DNA of 64,000 nt from Alcaligenes ammonioxydans (GCF_019343455.1 NZ_CP049362.1:3534001-3598000); one strand, 5' to 3'. Positions 55,315-64,000 are shown, counted from the first letter of the stretch. Numbers and translations: made by a program. The notes: a model not told the origin generated them from the letters alone.

Positions 55315-56532
55315 TTAAGGCAATTCCACGGCCACCGGACCACGGGGACGGGAACAGCACAGCAAGACTTTGCCCTCTGGCACAGGGTCCAGAGGCTCTT
55401 CAAAATAATCGACCTCGCCCGATACCAGGGTGCACATACAGGTATTGCACAGGCCGGCCCGGCAATTAAAGTCCGGACTCAAGCCCGTTTCCTCAGCCAG
55501 ATCCAGCAGGGAAGGACAGTCCTCATGCCATTGGGCCTGACGACCGTCGGGCAGGAACGTCACGGTTTGCGTCGCATCCACGGCGGTTTCCGCACTGGTT
55601 TGCGCAGCAGCTTCAGTGATGGCGGGGAGCAACGCCTGCTCTGCGTTCACCCCTGCGGCGCTGGAGACCACGGCCGTTTGCCCCTCAGGCTGAACCGTGC
55701 TGGCGGCAGTATCGCCAGCCAGGGTGTTTTCCAGCACCGTGGCCGGGCCAAAAAACTCGTAGTGAATGCGCTCTCGCGTCACTCCCAGACTACGCAGAAC
55801 GCCGTAATTGCTCTGCATGAAGGCACCAGGCCCACACAGGTAAAACTCGTAATCATCCAGCGGTAGCCAACGCTGCAAATGCTCACGGGTAATCAGTCCC
55901 GCCACATGGTGCAAACCGGCTTGTACGTCATCTTCAGTCGGGTTGCGATAGCAGAAGTAAAGTTGCACGCCGTCACGCTGTGTGGCCAGTTCACGCATTT
56001 CATCCGCAAAGGCATGAACCGAGCCGTTATCGCAGGCGTGAATCACGTAGACCTTACGCTGACTGCGTTTCAGCAAACGATGCAGCATGGCCAGCAAGGG
56101 AGTCTGGCCCACGCCGCCACTTAGCAGCACCACAGGCCGCTGGCTGCTCTCGTCCAGCACAAACTCGCCAAGTGGCCCTGCCGCGCTCAGCACATCACCT
56201 GGCTGCACCTGTTGATGCAGATAGGAGGAGGCCAGACCATCGGCCACGCTTAACCCTACCGGGGCCTTCTCGTGTTTGACGGAAATACGCAAGCGGTCCG
56301 TGCTGTCGGGGTCCCCCGACAGACTGTAATTACGCAGCACGGTTTGTCCGTCAATTTCCAGACGAAACACCAGATACTGGCCTGGCTGATAAGGCGGCAT
56401 CACACCGTCCACCGGGGCCAGCACAAAGGAGGTAATCACATCGCTTTCACGCTGTTTTTCCAGAACACGGTAATCCCGAAAACGGCGGCTGGCCGGGGAT
56501 GCAGTGGACGCAGATGAGGCAGTCGGGCTCAT
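55315..56532 (-). CDS. Rieske oxygenase reductase (FNR-type flavin domain plus 2Fe-2S ferredoxin)
   Basis: A 405-residue electron-transfer protein. Residues about 15-245 form the FAD/FMN and NAD(P)H module (YQPGQYLVFRLE, RNYSLSG, LLSGGVGQTPLLAM, YLCGPGAFMQ). The C-terminal plant-type ferredoxin (about 320-405) has CRAGLCNTCMC and a distal Cys. Between them is an Ala/Thr/Glu-rich linker of about 70 residues, longer than in VanB-type reductases. It passes electrons from NAD(P)H to the oxygenase encoded just upstream. The ATG at 56532 is preferred; a TTG at 56541 would overlap the oxygenase stop. Confidence 0.87.
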   Translation of the reverse strand: MSPTASSASTASPASRRFRDYRVLEKQRESDVITSFVLAPVDGVMPPYQPGQYLVFRLEIDGQTVLRNYSLSGDPDSTDRLRISVKHEKAPVGLSVADGLASSYLHQQVQPGDVLSAAGPLGEFVLDESSQRPVVLLSGGVGQTPLLAMLHRLLKRSQRKVYVIHACDNGSVHAFADEMRELATQRDGVQLYFCYRNPTEDDVQAGLHHVAGLITREHLQRWLPLDDYEFYLCGPGAFMQSNYGVLRSLGVTRERIHYEFFGPATVLENTLAGDTAASTVQPEGQTAVVSSAAGVNAEQALLPAITEAAAQTSAETAVDATQTVTFLPDGRQAQWHEDCPSLLDLAEETGLSPDFNCRAGLCNTCMCTLVSGEVDYFEEPLDPVPEGKVLLCCSRPRGPVAVELP

Positions 56533-56537
56533 GACGC

Positions 56538-57581
56538 TCAAGCCGCCGGGGTCTCGCTGGCGTCCGTCTGCTCGGCCTGGATCAGCTGGCTGATCTTGCG
56601 ACGGAAGCGCAAGGGGCCGGAATCCAGCGGCAAGTCCAAGGCAGCGGGACGCTCTTTCAGGGCTTTATGCACCTCTTCCAGAACCACTTTGTCTTCCAGG
56701 AACGCATGGCGCACGTCTTCGTTGAAAATCTTGGAAATGGCCTCGTCATCCGGGCTGAAGTTGCGCAGCTGGAACCAGAAGTAGCGGGTGTGTTCCTCGT
56801 CGATGGGGGTCAGGAAGTTATAGGAGTCCATCAGGAAAACGTCTGGGTGGTACTCGCTGGGCTGCTCGGTGGCGGCACCGGCAGGCAGGAAGATGGCCTT
56901 GATAACGGCCAGCGACGGGAAGCGTACTTCGTATTGCTGCTTGCGGTCGCAATTGCCTTCAAATTTCACAAACTGCTTGTAAAACGGCGCAACTTCCACG
57001 TTTTTTGACCAGCGCGAGACCGTCACGCCATTGTCCTCAACCTTCACCGTCAGGGGCAGGCCGATGATGTCGGGGCTACCAAACGAGCTTTGGTGTACCC
57101 AGGATACGTGCGAGGGGTCCAGCAAATTGTCGGTGACGTACAAGTAATTGCAGTCCAGTTCCATGGCATCGCCACGATTCACGCCCCATTCGGGATTGTC
57201 CCACTCGGGGATATCAATCAATTTGGACGGGTCTGCCAGCGCAGGGTCCCCCATCCAGACCCAGACCAGACCATAACGCTCCGCACAAGGATAACTACGT
57301 ACCACCGCACTTTTAGGAATTTGCGCCACGCCGGGCGCCTTGGTACAGGAGCCGCTGCAATCAAAGGTCAGGCCGTGATAGCCACACTCCACCTGATCAC
57401 CAATCAAGCGACCTTTGGACAAGGGCAGACGACGGTGCGGACAGGAATCTTCCAAAGCAACCGGCTGGCCGTCTTCTCGACGGTACAGCACCAGATTTTC
57501 GCTAAGCATACGCACGGGCAGCAAGCTGCGGCCAAGCTGCGCAGCTAAAGCGCCAACATACCAAGCATTACGTACAAACAT
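56538..57581 (-). CDS. Rieske 2Fe-2S oxygenase, alpha subunit (VanA-like)
   Basis: A 347-residue oxygenase. The Rieske cluster motif is CPHRRLPLSKGRLIGDQVEC followed by GYHG (residues about 46-70). The mononuclear iron site is in NLLDPSHVSWVH, where His and the bridging Asp lie near residue 155. The layout fits VanA-like O-demethylases and related aromatic or N-demethylating oxygenases. The substrate is unknown. CPHRR rather than CPHRG is a small departure from VanA. A GGGAG site precedes the start. It is cotranscribed with its reductase and divergent from a LysR gene. Confidence 0.88.
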   Translation of the reverse strand: MFVRNAWYVGALAAQLGRSLLPVRMLSENLVLYRREDGQPVALEDSCPHRRLPLSKGRLIGDQVECGYHGLTFDCSGSCTKAPGVAQIPKSAVVRSYPCAERYGLVWVWMGDPALADPSKLIDIPEWDNPEWGVNRGDAMELDCNYLYVTDNLLDPSHVSWVHQSSFGSPDIIGLPLTVKVEDNGVTVSRWSKNVEVAPFYKQFVKFEGNCDRKQQYEVRFPSLAVIKAIFLPAGAATEQPSEYHPDVFLMDSYNFLTPIDEEHTRYFWFQLRNFSPDDEAISKIFNEDVRHAFLEDKVVLEEVHKALKERPAALDLPLDSGPLRFRRKISQLIQAEQTDASETPAA

Positions 57582-57716
57582 GGTTTACTCCCAACTCTGA
57601 ATGCGACGCATGAAGGCGAAACGCATCCACCCATGCTCTATGTGTCTTTGAAGAATGCCGAGCCAAGGCCCAGGATCATCATAAACGCAATTAAATTCAG
57701 GCTACTATCCATTTCG

Positions 57717-57731
57717 TTTAGAATTTCTAAA
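57717..57731. promoter_or_regulatory. LysR-type operator between oxygenase and LysR genes
   Basis: A perfect dyad TTTAGA-ATT-TCTAAA lies 35 bases before the LysR start codon and 136 bases from the oxygenase gene. Position and symmetry fit an autoregulatory LysR site. Confidence 0.55.
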
Positions 57732-57765
57732 CCTAAATGACTGTTCTGAACGGGGCCTACCGATC

Positions 57766-58716
57766 ATGGATACTTTGCCTCCCCTACGTGCCTTGCAAGT
57801 CTTTGAAACGCTGGGCCATAGCCAAAGCCTGCAAGAAGCCGCCCGACGTCTAAAAATTACACCCGGTGCGATCAGCCAGCAATTACGGTTGCTGGAACAG
57901 TCGCTGGGCTGCAGCTTGACCTACAAGGAAGGCAAGCGCCTGCGGCTGACGGCGGCCGGGGTACGCTTTCACGAAATTTGCACCCAGGCTTTTGAGCTCC
58001 TGCGTGACGGCCGGCAAGAAATGGAGCGGTCGCGCAATACCAGCCTGTTATCCATCAGCGCCCTGCCATCCATGCTGAAAACCTGGATGGCCCCGCTGGC
58101 ATTTCGATGGCAAGAGCACTATGACCCAGAACTGACGCTGCATCTGAAAGGCAGCCATGCCGAGCCTGATCTGGAAGCAGAACAGATTGATTTTCGGATT
58201 ACCTATGGGCAAGCAGCCGCCCGCCCCCGCAGCTTTACCGAACTGTATACCGATCGAGTCGTCCCCGCCTGCAGCCCGCTTCTGCTGCAAGGGCAGGCTC
58301 CGTTGCGGCATCCACGTGATCTGCTGAACTATCCGTTGCTGTCCTCGGACTGGCAGCCGCGCTTTACCTCGCCACCGTCCTGGCGAGACTGGTTTGAATC
58401 GCTGAGCGTCGACCCCGGCGAGCTGCCCTTGGATCGCTTCCGCGTTTTTTCGCTCTCGCATATGGCTTTGGAATGCGCTGTCGCCGGTCAAGGGTTTGTT
58501 TTAGCCCAATGCTCGATGATAGAAAAAGAAGTCCGCCACGGGCAGCTTATCCTGCCCTTCTCCCATTCCTTACCCCTGCCCTGGCCCTACGTGTTGACTC
58601 GACGGGCAGGCGCCTTTGAATCGCCCCATAGTCAGGACTTTCACCGCTATTTACTAAACCGGGCTCGACAACAGGAGCAGATCAATCAGGAGATTCTGTC
58701 CCGGGCGTTAGCCTAA
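57766..58716 (+). CDS. LysR-family regulator next to the Rieske oxygenase
   Basis: A 316-residue GcvA-like regulator. The N-terminal winged helix (LRALQVFETLGHSQSLQEAA, LKITPGAISQQLRLLEQ) is intact and the effector domain runs to about residue 300. It is transcribed divergently from the oxygenase-reductase pair, so it is the likely activator of that operon. The ligand is presumably the oxygenase substrate or a related metabolite. Confidence 0.9.
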   Translation: MDTLPPLRALQVFETLGHSQSLQEAARRLKITPGAISQQLRLLEQSLGCSLTYKEGKRLRLTAAGVRFHEICTQAFELLRDGRQEMERSRNTSLLSISALPSMLKTWMAPLAFRWQEHYDPELTLHLKGSHAEPDLEAEQIDFRITYGQAAARPRSFTELYTDRVVPACSPLLLQGQAPLRHPRDLLNYPLLSSDWQPRFTSPPSWRDWFESLSVDPGELPLDRFRVFSLSHMALECAVAGQGFVLAQCSMIEKEVRHGQLILPFSHSLPLPWPYVLTRRAGAFESPHSQDFHRYLLNRARQQEQINQEILSRALA

Positions 58717-58882
58717 GTCCGCCGCCGACAGCCGGTTTCAAGAGGGCTGGGTTGAACCGGCCCAATACAGGCAAGCGACTTACCGGCCAGGATGCTGGGT
58801 GATCCAGCGGCCTGATCTGGATGGACGGGTCGGGCTGCGTTGCCGCTCAGTCTGGGTAGACTTCCTTTCCTCCAATTCACCG

Positions 58883-58925
58883 AAAAAAAACGTGTTGCCG
58901 GCCCCACAAAGGCTGGCAACACGTT
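58883..58925 (-). terminator. Terminator of the aromatic aminotransferase gene
   Basis: A 15-bp stem with one mismatch (AACGTGTTGCCGGCC against GGCTGGCAACACGTT) and a seven-base loop is followed on the minus strand by eight T. Confidence 0.9.
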
Positions 58926-58954
58926 CTTGGCTTCGTCAGCAACGACGGTACGGT

Positions 58955-60148
58955 TTAGGCCACGACTGCCGCCATCGACTCCGCAAAATAATCAACGTTG
59001 GACTGATTCAGGCCAGGCACGCTGATGCGGCCCGATTCCAGCACGTACACGCCATAATCGTCACGCAGCTTCTGAATCTGCTCTTTGCTCAGCCCGGTGT
59101 AGCAGAACATGCCTTGTTGTTTGACGAAATAGCTGCTGTCGTACTGGGGCGCCAGTTCTTTCAAACGCTCGTGTACACGCTTGCGCATGGCAGCGATACG
59201 CTGACGCATGGTTTCCACGTCAGCCGACCATTCCGCCAGCAAGGTTTCATCCGACAAGACCGAGGCAATCGCCTGACCACCATGCGAGGGAGGATTGGAG
59301 TAAATGCGACGTACCACCGCTTTCAACTGCCCCAGAACACGATCTGCTTCATCGGCGCTCTGGCACACCACCGACAACCCGCCGCAACGCTCGGAGTAAT
59401 AGGAAAAGTTCTTGGAAAACGAGTTTGCCAGCAGGAAGCTCAACCCGGCATCCACCATGGCACGTACGGCAAAGGCGTCTTCATCCAGACTACGACCAAA
59501 CCCTTGATAGGCCATATCCAGGAAAGGAATCAGCTTGCGCTGCTGCAGCACAGGAATCAGTTGCAGCCACTGCTCATCGCTCAGATCGGCCCCGGTGGGG
59601 TTATGACAACAAGGATGCAACAAGACAATGCTGTACTCGGGCAGCACGGAAATGTCCTCCATCAACCCAGTGAAGTCCAGACCGCGAGTGGCTGGATCGT
59701 AGTAGCGATAGGTATGGGTACGAATGCCCGATCCCCGGAAAATGGAGTGGTGGTTATCCCAGGCCGGGTCACTGATCCACATTTCACTCTCGGGGTAGGC
59801 TTCGTGCAAAAAGTCGCCCCCGACTTTCAAGGCGCCGGAGCCACCCAGTGTCTGAATGGTCGCCACACGTCCTTCCTGCAGCACCTTGCTGTCGGCACCA
59901 AACACCAGCTTCTGTACAGCGCTGCGGTAAGAAGCCAAGCCTTCAATAGGCAGATAGCCACGTGGCTGGCCCTTGGCGGCCCATTGCTCTTCAGCGCGGC
60001 GAGCCACGTCCAGCAGGGGCAGACGGCCTTGCTCGTCGTAATACAGACCAATGGTCAGGTTAACCTTGCGATCGCGCGGATCGGCGTGAAATGCCTCATT
60101 CAAGCGGAAAATCGGATCACCACCATAGGCCTGCAAATGCTCAAACAT
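58955..60148 (-). CDS. tyrB: Aromatic/aspartate aminotransferase (TyrB/AspC type)
   Basis: A 397-residue class I aminotransferase of the AspC/TyrB branch. The N-terminus GGDPIFRLNEAFHADPRDRK, HPCCHNPTGADLS and the PLP lysine in LANSFSKNFSYYSERCGGLS are clear. It transaminates tyrosine, phenylalanine or aspartate with 2-oxoglutarate. The symbol tyrB is the usual betaproteobacterial name, but aspC cannot be excluded. The start at 60148 has an AAGGAA site; the frame up to 60214 has no homology. Confidence 0.88.
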   Translation of the reverse strand: MFEHLQAYGGDPIFRLNEAFHADPRDRKVNLTIGLYYDEQGRLPLLDVARRAEEQWAAKGQPRGYLPIEGLASYRSAVQKLVFGADSKVLQEGRVATIQTLGGSGALKVGGDFLHEAYPESEMWISDPAWDNHHSIFRGSGIRTHTYRYYDPATRGLDFTGLMEDISVLPEYSIVLLHPCCHNPTGADLSDEQWLQLIPVLQQRKLIPFLDMAYQGFGRSLDEDAFAVRAMVDAGLSFLLANSFSKNFSYYSERCGGLSVVCQSADEADRVLGQLKAVVRRIYSNPPSHGGQAIASVLSDETLLAEWSADVETMRQRIAAMRKRVHERLKELAPQYDSSYFVKQQGMFCYTGLSKEQIQKLRDDYGVYVLESGRISVPGLNQSNVDYFAESMAAVVA

Positions 60149-60610
60149 GCTTGTTCCTTGAAAAATTACGGTTCTGGGCCGTCCGGTTGGTCGACGGTCT
60201 GTCCAAATATGCATTGACCTTATACCTTGGGCCTGCTTTAGCCACTATATCGGGGATCTTTTGGCAGCACCTGAGCATGCGAGCGATGCGTGAATGCCTC
60301 ATCAGACTTGTCCCCCCTGACCAGGCACCACACCTGTTCTTGTCTAGTCGGTGCAGGCAACGCATCGCGCGCCTCCCTATCTCGCCTTGGGTCAGTCGGA
60401 TTCAAGGGACATGAAGGCATGATGGCGGTCGCGTTGCCTGGGCCTTGCCAGCAAAGAATATACATGGCTTTTTCGCGATGCAGGAAGCCTCGTCAGCGCT
60501 GGGCGGGGTTTTGCCCGACCTGCCGTTCCTATGTCACCGTATTGTCATATGCAGATCCTGCTCAAGACCGTTAACATGAGACTTTCATCGTTTCCACACA
60601 GGAGTCCGCC
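60149..60610. other. Intergenic region without a recognised gene
   Basis: This 460-base gap separates the divergent aminotransferase and phosphatase genes. Several short ORFs (for example 60290-60574 on the plus strand) have no ribosome binding site or recognisable family. It must hold two divergent promoters, but no strong consensus was found. Confidence 0.4.
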
Positions 60611-61360
60611 GTGCCCGTATCGTCGCTGCCCAGTCCCGTATCCTGCCCTTTAAAAGGGGCCAGCAATTTCCGTGATATTGGCGGCTATGCCACGGACTCC
60701 GGCTCTTTTCGTAAAGGTCGTGTCTACCGCTCGGACCATCTGGCAGATTTAAGCCAGCAGGATCTGGACATCCTCAAGGAGCTGGGCATTGCGCGCTCCC
60801 TGGATTTTCGCGGGGCGCACGAGCGCAAACGTTCGCCTTACCAGTACAGCTTTTTGACCAGTCACGCCCTGATAGTCGAACCCACCGTCTTACCCGATTT
60901 TCTGGACATGCTGGCTCAAGGCCAGGGGGATGTGCAGGCTGCGCACGCCACGATGAACAAGACCTACACCGAGTTCGTAACCACCCATGCCCGCACCTTT
61001 GCCCAGGTCTTTGATCAACTGCTGCAAGCCGATACGCCCGTGGTGATGCACTGTACGGCCGGGAAAGACCGGACTGGCTTTGCCGTGGCCTTGTTGCACC
61101 GCGCCGCTGGCGTCCATCCAGATGATGTCATGCACGACTATCTGCTGACCAAGCAGTTCTTCCGCCGCCCCGATCTGCCTGATAACCGGGGTATCCGCGA
61201 CGAAGTACTGGATATTCTGTGGGGTGTTCAGCCCGAGTTTTTGGAAACCGCCTTCAAGACTATTGATGCTACCCACGGCAGCCTGGATCGGTTTTTCCAG
61301 GATGCCTTACAGCTCAGCTCCGCCCGACGCGAGGCCCTGCTGGAACGCTACGTCGCCTAA
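60611..61360 (+). CDS. Tyrosine-protein phosphatase family protein
   Basis: A 249-residue phosphatase of the MptpB/LipA-like Tyr/Ser family. The P-loop is HCTAGKDRTGFAVALL at about residue 148, and the N-terminus has the family's NFRDIGGYATDSGSFRKGRV and YRSDHLADL. These enzymes dephosphorylate phosphotyrosine, phosphoserine or phosphoinositides. The GTG start has an AGGAG site at good spacing. Its stop overlaps the stop of the convergent MBL gene. Confidence 0.9.
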   Translation: MPVSSLPSPVSCPLKGASNFRDIGGYATDSGSFRKGRVYRSDHLADLSQQDLDILKELGIARSLDFRGAHERKRSPYQYSFLTSHALIVEPTVLPDFLDMLAQGQGDVQAAHATMNKTYTEFVTTHARTFAQVFDQLLQADTPVVMHCTAGKDRTGFAVALLHRAAGVHPDDVMHDYLLTKQFFRRPDLPDNRGIRDEVLDILWGVQPEFLETAFKTIDATHGSLDRFFQDALQLSSARREALLERYVA

Positions 61361-62457
61361 ACCACCCTCACGGAGGTCGCGGGCAGTTCCCAGTGACCTT
61401 CCAGACTCAAGGCCGGTCCCAGCACATTGCGCCAGGTTGGCAGATCATGCATTTGCGTGAACAAGGGCATGCAATAACGCGGCTGCACCATATCCACCAG
61501 CCAGCGCAAATCGGACAGACGGGGATGCACATTCCAGCACAAGGTGTGAGTGCCGCGCGGCGCGTGCGGGGCGACATAGCCGGTGTGTATCAGCAAGCGG
61601 CTGCCGGGCGCTGCCTCCGGGTCCAGGGAGTGCAGCCGATGCTCCCGGATCAGCTCGCCCGCTTTGCCCTGACACCCGTCCGGTTCGCCGGCCAGCACCA
61701 GGTGAGCATGCGGATCAAAGGCGGCAGCACGCGGCATGAGCTCGCGCAACGCCTGTTGCACCCCAGGCAATAACAGGTCACTGCTCTGACTGATCATGCG
61801 GGTCAGGTTTTCATAGCAGGACGCATCCATGCTCCAGTCCTCGTATCCTTGCTGCTGACGCCACAGGGCAATCTCTATTGCCCGGCCCGAAGGCGGCACC
61901 GGCAACAAGGCGGGATGAGACTGTAACAAGGATTCCAGAATGCTCCAGGCCACATGATGCGACTGGTCGTACAACCCGTAAGAGGCGTCCAGTAAAGCCA
62001 GATGCGCAGGTGGTGGCAAGTCAAACGGAAACAGCAGGGATTCGCAGGAAAAATCCCCGCTATAAAATAGCCCGCCCCCCACATCCAGATGCAGCCAGAC
62101 ACCTCCCAGCGCGTGGCCGGACAAGCCGGTACGCACAGCAATATCACCGATATAGGTCGTGCCGCGCGTGGGCAGCTCGCGCCAGGTTCGCCCGGCAGGC
62201 AAACTGCGTGCGGTGGAGGCGGTGGCATAGACAGGAATATGCTCGGGCAGCTTGGACAGCGCGCCGATATGGTCCTGGTGATCATGGGTGACCAGGATGG
62301 CATCCACCTCCAGTCCGTGATACCAGTCGCACGCCTGCCCGGGATACAGCGGGCCGCCTGCATCCAGCAGGAGTCGCAGGCCACAGGCCTGTACAAGGAT
62401 AGCGGCGGGCGCCTTGCCTCCATAACCGCTCAACACCGTCACCTGGGTCTGGTTCAT
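61357..62457 (-). CDS. MBL-fold metallo-hydrolase
   Basis: A 366-residue metallo-beta-lactamase-fold protein. Metal ligands lie in THDHQDHIG (residues about 58-66), LSGHALG, and GDFS, with a final His in the C-terminal part. The long C-terminal region (about 200-366) resembles the beta-CASP-like arm of RNA-processing or nucleotide-hydrolysing members, including CWNVHPRLSD and MPLFTQMHD. The substrate is unknown. The start at 62457 has a GGGGGAAGGA site. It is convergent with the phosphatase gene. Confidence 0.82.
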   Translation of the reverse strand: MNQTQVTVLSGYGGKAPAAILVQACGLRLLLDAGGPLYPGQACDWYHGLEVDAILVTHDHQDHIGALSKLPEHIPVYATASTARSLPAGRTWRELPTRGTTYIGDIAVRTGLSGHALGGVWLHLDVGGGLFYSGDFSCESLLFPFDLPPPAHLALLDASYGLYDQSHHVAWSILESLLQSHPALLPVPPSGRAIEIALWRQQQGYEDWSMDASCYENLTRMISQSSDLLLPGVQQALRELMPRAAAFDPHAHLVLAGEPDGCQGKAGELIREHRLHSLDPEAAPGSRLLIHTGYVAPHAPRGTHTLCWNVHPRLSDLRWLVDMVQPRYCMPLFTQMHDLPTWRNVLGPALSLEGHWELPATSVRVV

Positions 62458-62806
62458 GGTCCTTCCCCCACAAGGCCGTGTGATCCACACATCGCCAAGC
62501 CACACCCGGCATCCTGCTGTGTCGCAGGGCTAAGCACCGGGCACACAGGCAAAGCATCGATTAGCGCAATAGGCCGCAGCACAGGCTGCCGGACAGAAAA
62601 AGGCATCAACTTAAAGAACCAGAGTCACCGAAGTGCCCTGCCTTAAAAAGACTACGACAGGCTCAGGTTAAACAAGAGTTCTTTCAGCCCTGTTACAGTT
62701 TTATGGCAGTTCGATGGCAGTGTGGGCTCGCGGACAAAACCGGCAAAAATAAAAAAAAGAGCGCCAACATCAGCGCTCCGAAAGTGGGGGAACAACAAAC
62801 AGGATT
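62458..62806. other. Intergenic region with terminator
   Basis: This 350-base gap between the MBL gene and the YjiH-like gene holds the latter's terminator at 62749-62778 and a direct repeat ATGGCAGT (62703-62725). No gene or strong promoter is seen. Confidence 0.4.
62749..62778 (-). terminator. Terminator of the YjiH-like gene
   Basis: The stem GAGCGC/GCGCTC with an eight-base loop is followed on the minus strand by a run of T. It lies just past the gene's stop codon. Confidence 0.85.
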
Positions 62807-63913
62807 TCAGACAATCAAAGGCGTCAAGAACACAGCCAGCACCACCGCAGTCAGCAAGCGCATCACGATGCCCAAAACAGCCGCTACCATGACCTCCTTT
62901 TCATTCAGATCCGAGCATTCGGCCCAGACCACGGGAATCTGCCCAAAGACCGCAGACAAGGGCAAGCCGGAGGACGCCAGTACAAACGAGCCCACCACCA
63001 ACGACGGGTCCAGGGTCGAGGCAATCGCCTGCAATTTGCCCATCGCCAGGGTAGGGCTGACCAGCATGGCCAGCAAACCGGTTTCAGGGTGAATGTTCAA
63101 GGCCAGCAAACCACGCTCAAGCACCGCACTGATCGGCGCCCAGACGCCGATATGCTCAAGCAGGCCAATGACGCAAAACACCAGAGCCACTGCCGGGATC
63201 AGAATCAACAGCAAGAGCTCTACCCCTTCCCGGGCCGCCTTGAACAACATGGGCGCAAAATCGATATTCGGCGTAAAGCGGGGGGCCGCGAGTAAATCCA
63301 CCGAACGAACATTGCGGTAGACCAGGCGTGACAACAGCAGGGGGGACAGCAGCAAAGGACCGAAGATCGCAATCAGCACCACGGCAAAGACATTGACCCC
63401 CGCAAAGGTCAGCGCCATCATGCCCAACATGAAGGTCGAGAACGACTGTTGGGACTGCACCATCGTGGCCACTGCAATCTTCTGCTCGTCCTTGGTGGCC
63501 CCGGCCTGGCGCAACAAAGGTCCCGAGATACGGCCAGCCGCGTTGATGTCGCCAAAAATGTTGTACACACTGGGAATAATCACCGCTGGATTGATCCCGA
63601 TAGCGCGCATGGCGGGCATAAAGACCCGCATCATGGCGTCGGTAAAACCCAGGCGCTCCAGCAGGCGTCCAATGATGACGCTGATAATGACCGCCACCCC
63701 CACCTGTCCGGTCAAGAACACATCCACCACGACCGGTTTGACCTTGTTGAGCACGGTATCAAAGGCACCGGACAAGGTAGCGGGATAGAAAAACAGCGTC
63801 AGCATGGCCAGGATCAACAAGCCCAGGCCGACTGCCTCAATACGCTCCAAAGGACGACGTCCCGCAGGCGCTACATGCACTACTTTGTCGATTTCTATTG
63901 TTTTGTTATCCAT
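62807..63913 (-). CDS. Nucleoside-recognition (Gate) domain membrane protein, YjiH-like
   Basis: A 368-residue membrane protein with about ten helices, containing Gate-type nucleoside-recognition segments (GINPAVIIPSVYNIFGDINA, MVSPTLAMGKLQ-like stretch LAMLVSPTLAMGKLQAIAST). YjiH relatives are presumed transporters, often paired with peptidase genes. A GGAGAG site precedes the start. The preceding minus-strand gene, of which only the end is visible, stops 27 bases upstream. Confidence 0.82.
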   Translation of the reverse strand: MDNKTIEIDKVVHVAPAGRRPLERIEAVGLGLLILAMLTLFFYPATLSGAFDTVLNKVKPVVVDVFLTGQVGVAVIISVIIGRLLERLGFTDAMMRVFMPAMRAIGINPAVIIPSVYNIFGDINAAGRISGPLLRQAGATKDEQKIAVATMVQSQQSFSTFMLGMMALTFAGVNVFAVVLIAIFGPLLLSPLLLSRLVYRNVRSVDLLAAPRFTPNIDFAPMLFKAAREGVELLLLILIPAVALVFCVIGLLEHIGVWAPISAVLERGLLALNIHPETGLLAMLVSPTLAMGKLQAIASTLDPSLVVGSFVLASSGLPLSAVFGQIPVVWAECSDLNEKEVMVAAVLGIVMRLLTAVVLAVFLTPLIV

Positions 63914-63939
63914 GTCTCTCTCCGTTCAGGAAGCTGGAC

Positions 63940-64000
63940 CTACTGGAAGCTCAACACGTTCTTGCCCATCAGATGGGCGGTCGAAAAGTGCTGGGCGTAG
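63940..64000 (-). CDS. C-terminal end of an upstream gene, cut by the window edge
   Basis: The last 19 codons read YAQHFSTAHLMGKNVLSFQ and end with TAG at 63940. The frame stays open to the edge of the window. It probably belongs to the same operon as the YjiH-like gene. Too little is visible to identify it. Confidence 0.55.
   Translation of the reverse strand, partial: YAQHFSTAHLMGKNVLSFQ

Noticed and set aside
58799..60217. A 472-codon open frame opposite the aromatic aminotransferase gene
   Set aside because: Antisense shadow; the aminotransferase on the other strand has all catalytic motifs.
60290..60574. 94-codon ORF in the gap before the phosphatase gene
   Set aside because: Its Cys/Arg-rich translation has no recognisable family and there is no ribosome binding site.

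Overview
The window looks like chromosomal sequence from a betaproteobacterium of the family Alcaligenaceae, most plausibly Alcaligenes. This is inferred from gene content and protein flavour: a caa3-type cox operon with DUF2970 and DUF2909 small proteins, a PhaM granule protein, an AspRS of the Pseudomonas/Bordetella type, a complete 4-hydroxybenzoate/haem A gene set and a GC-rich codon style. No rRNA, tRNA, CRISPR array or intact transposon was seen. Almost everything reads as ordinary core and accessory chromosome.

Layout. 1-590: 3' part of a LysR regulator with a frameshift. 0.7-1.3 kb: CsbD and BON stress proteins. 1.8-5.7 kb: an AcoR-type sigma54 activator followed by a flavin monooxygenase that has a textbook -24/-12 promoter. 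6.0-9.3 kb: small proteins, glmS and a divergent Lrp/AsnC regulator. 9.4-13.9 kb: an 8-copy hexamer repeat, a glycosyltransferase, glmU, phaM and a Nudix protein. 14.1-21.9 kb: cytochrome oxidase genes (coxB, coxA, small assembly protein, DUF2970, coxC, surf1, SCO-like protein, ctaA, ctaB). 21.9-27.4 kb: a CPA1 antiporter, then a copper pair (DUF2946 and an OprC-like TonB receptor). 27.6-31.0 kb: rpoH behind a perfect CIRCE element, then glutathione-dependent formaldehyde detoxification (frmA, fghA). 31.1-36.0 kb: FmdB, DUF502, aspS, an EEP nuclease-like protein and a cardiolipin synthase, all on the minus strand. 36.2-39.9 kb: a Na+/H+ antiporter, ubiA and an aminotransferase. 40.1-48.0 kb: histidine utilisation (hutD-I-F facing hutH-U, plus hutC) with matching HutC operator-like palindromes. 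48.1-51.7 kb: AraC and GNAT genes, a decayed DUF2938 gene, a 36-residue membrane peptide, and a CmlA/FloR-type exporter. 51.8-55.1 kb: a GST, LLM-oxidoreductase and GNAT operon opposite a LysR gene. 55.3-58.7 kb: a Rieske oxygenase and its reductase opposite a second LysR gene. 58.9-63.9 kb: aromatic aminotransferase, tyrosine phosphatase, MBL-fold hydrolase, a YjiH-like membrane protein, and the last codons of one more gene.

The most interesting element is the leader of the CmlA/FloR-like exporter (50.2-50.5 kb). A nine-codon ORF with a strong ribosome binding site ends one step before an 11-bp hairpin, and two further pairings follow, one of which covers the exporter start codon. The peptide resembles the known cmlA attenuation leader, so this looks like a chromosomal, drug-responsive attenuator. 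Other points of note are the CIRCE element at rpoH, the sigma54 promoter with upstream half-sites, the hut operators with no hutG nearby, and a cox operon lacking the Cox11 gene usually found inside it.
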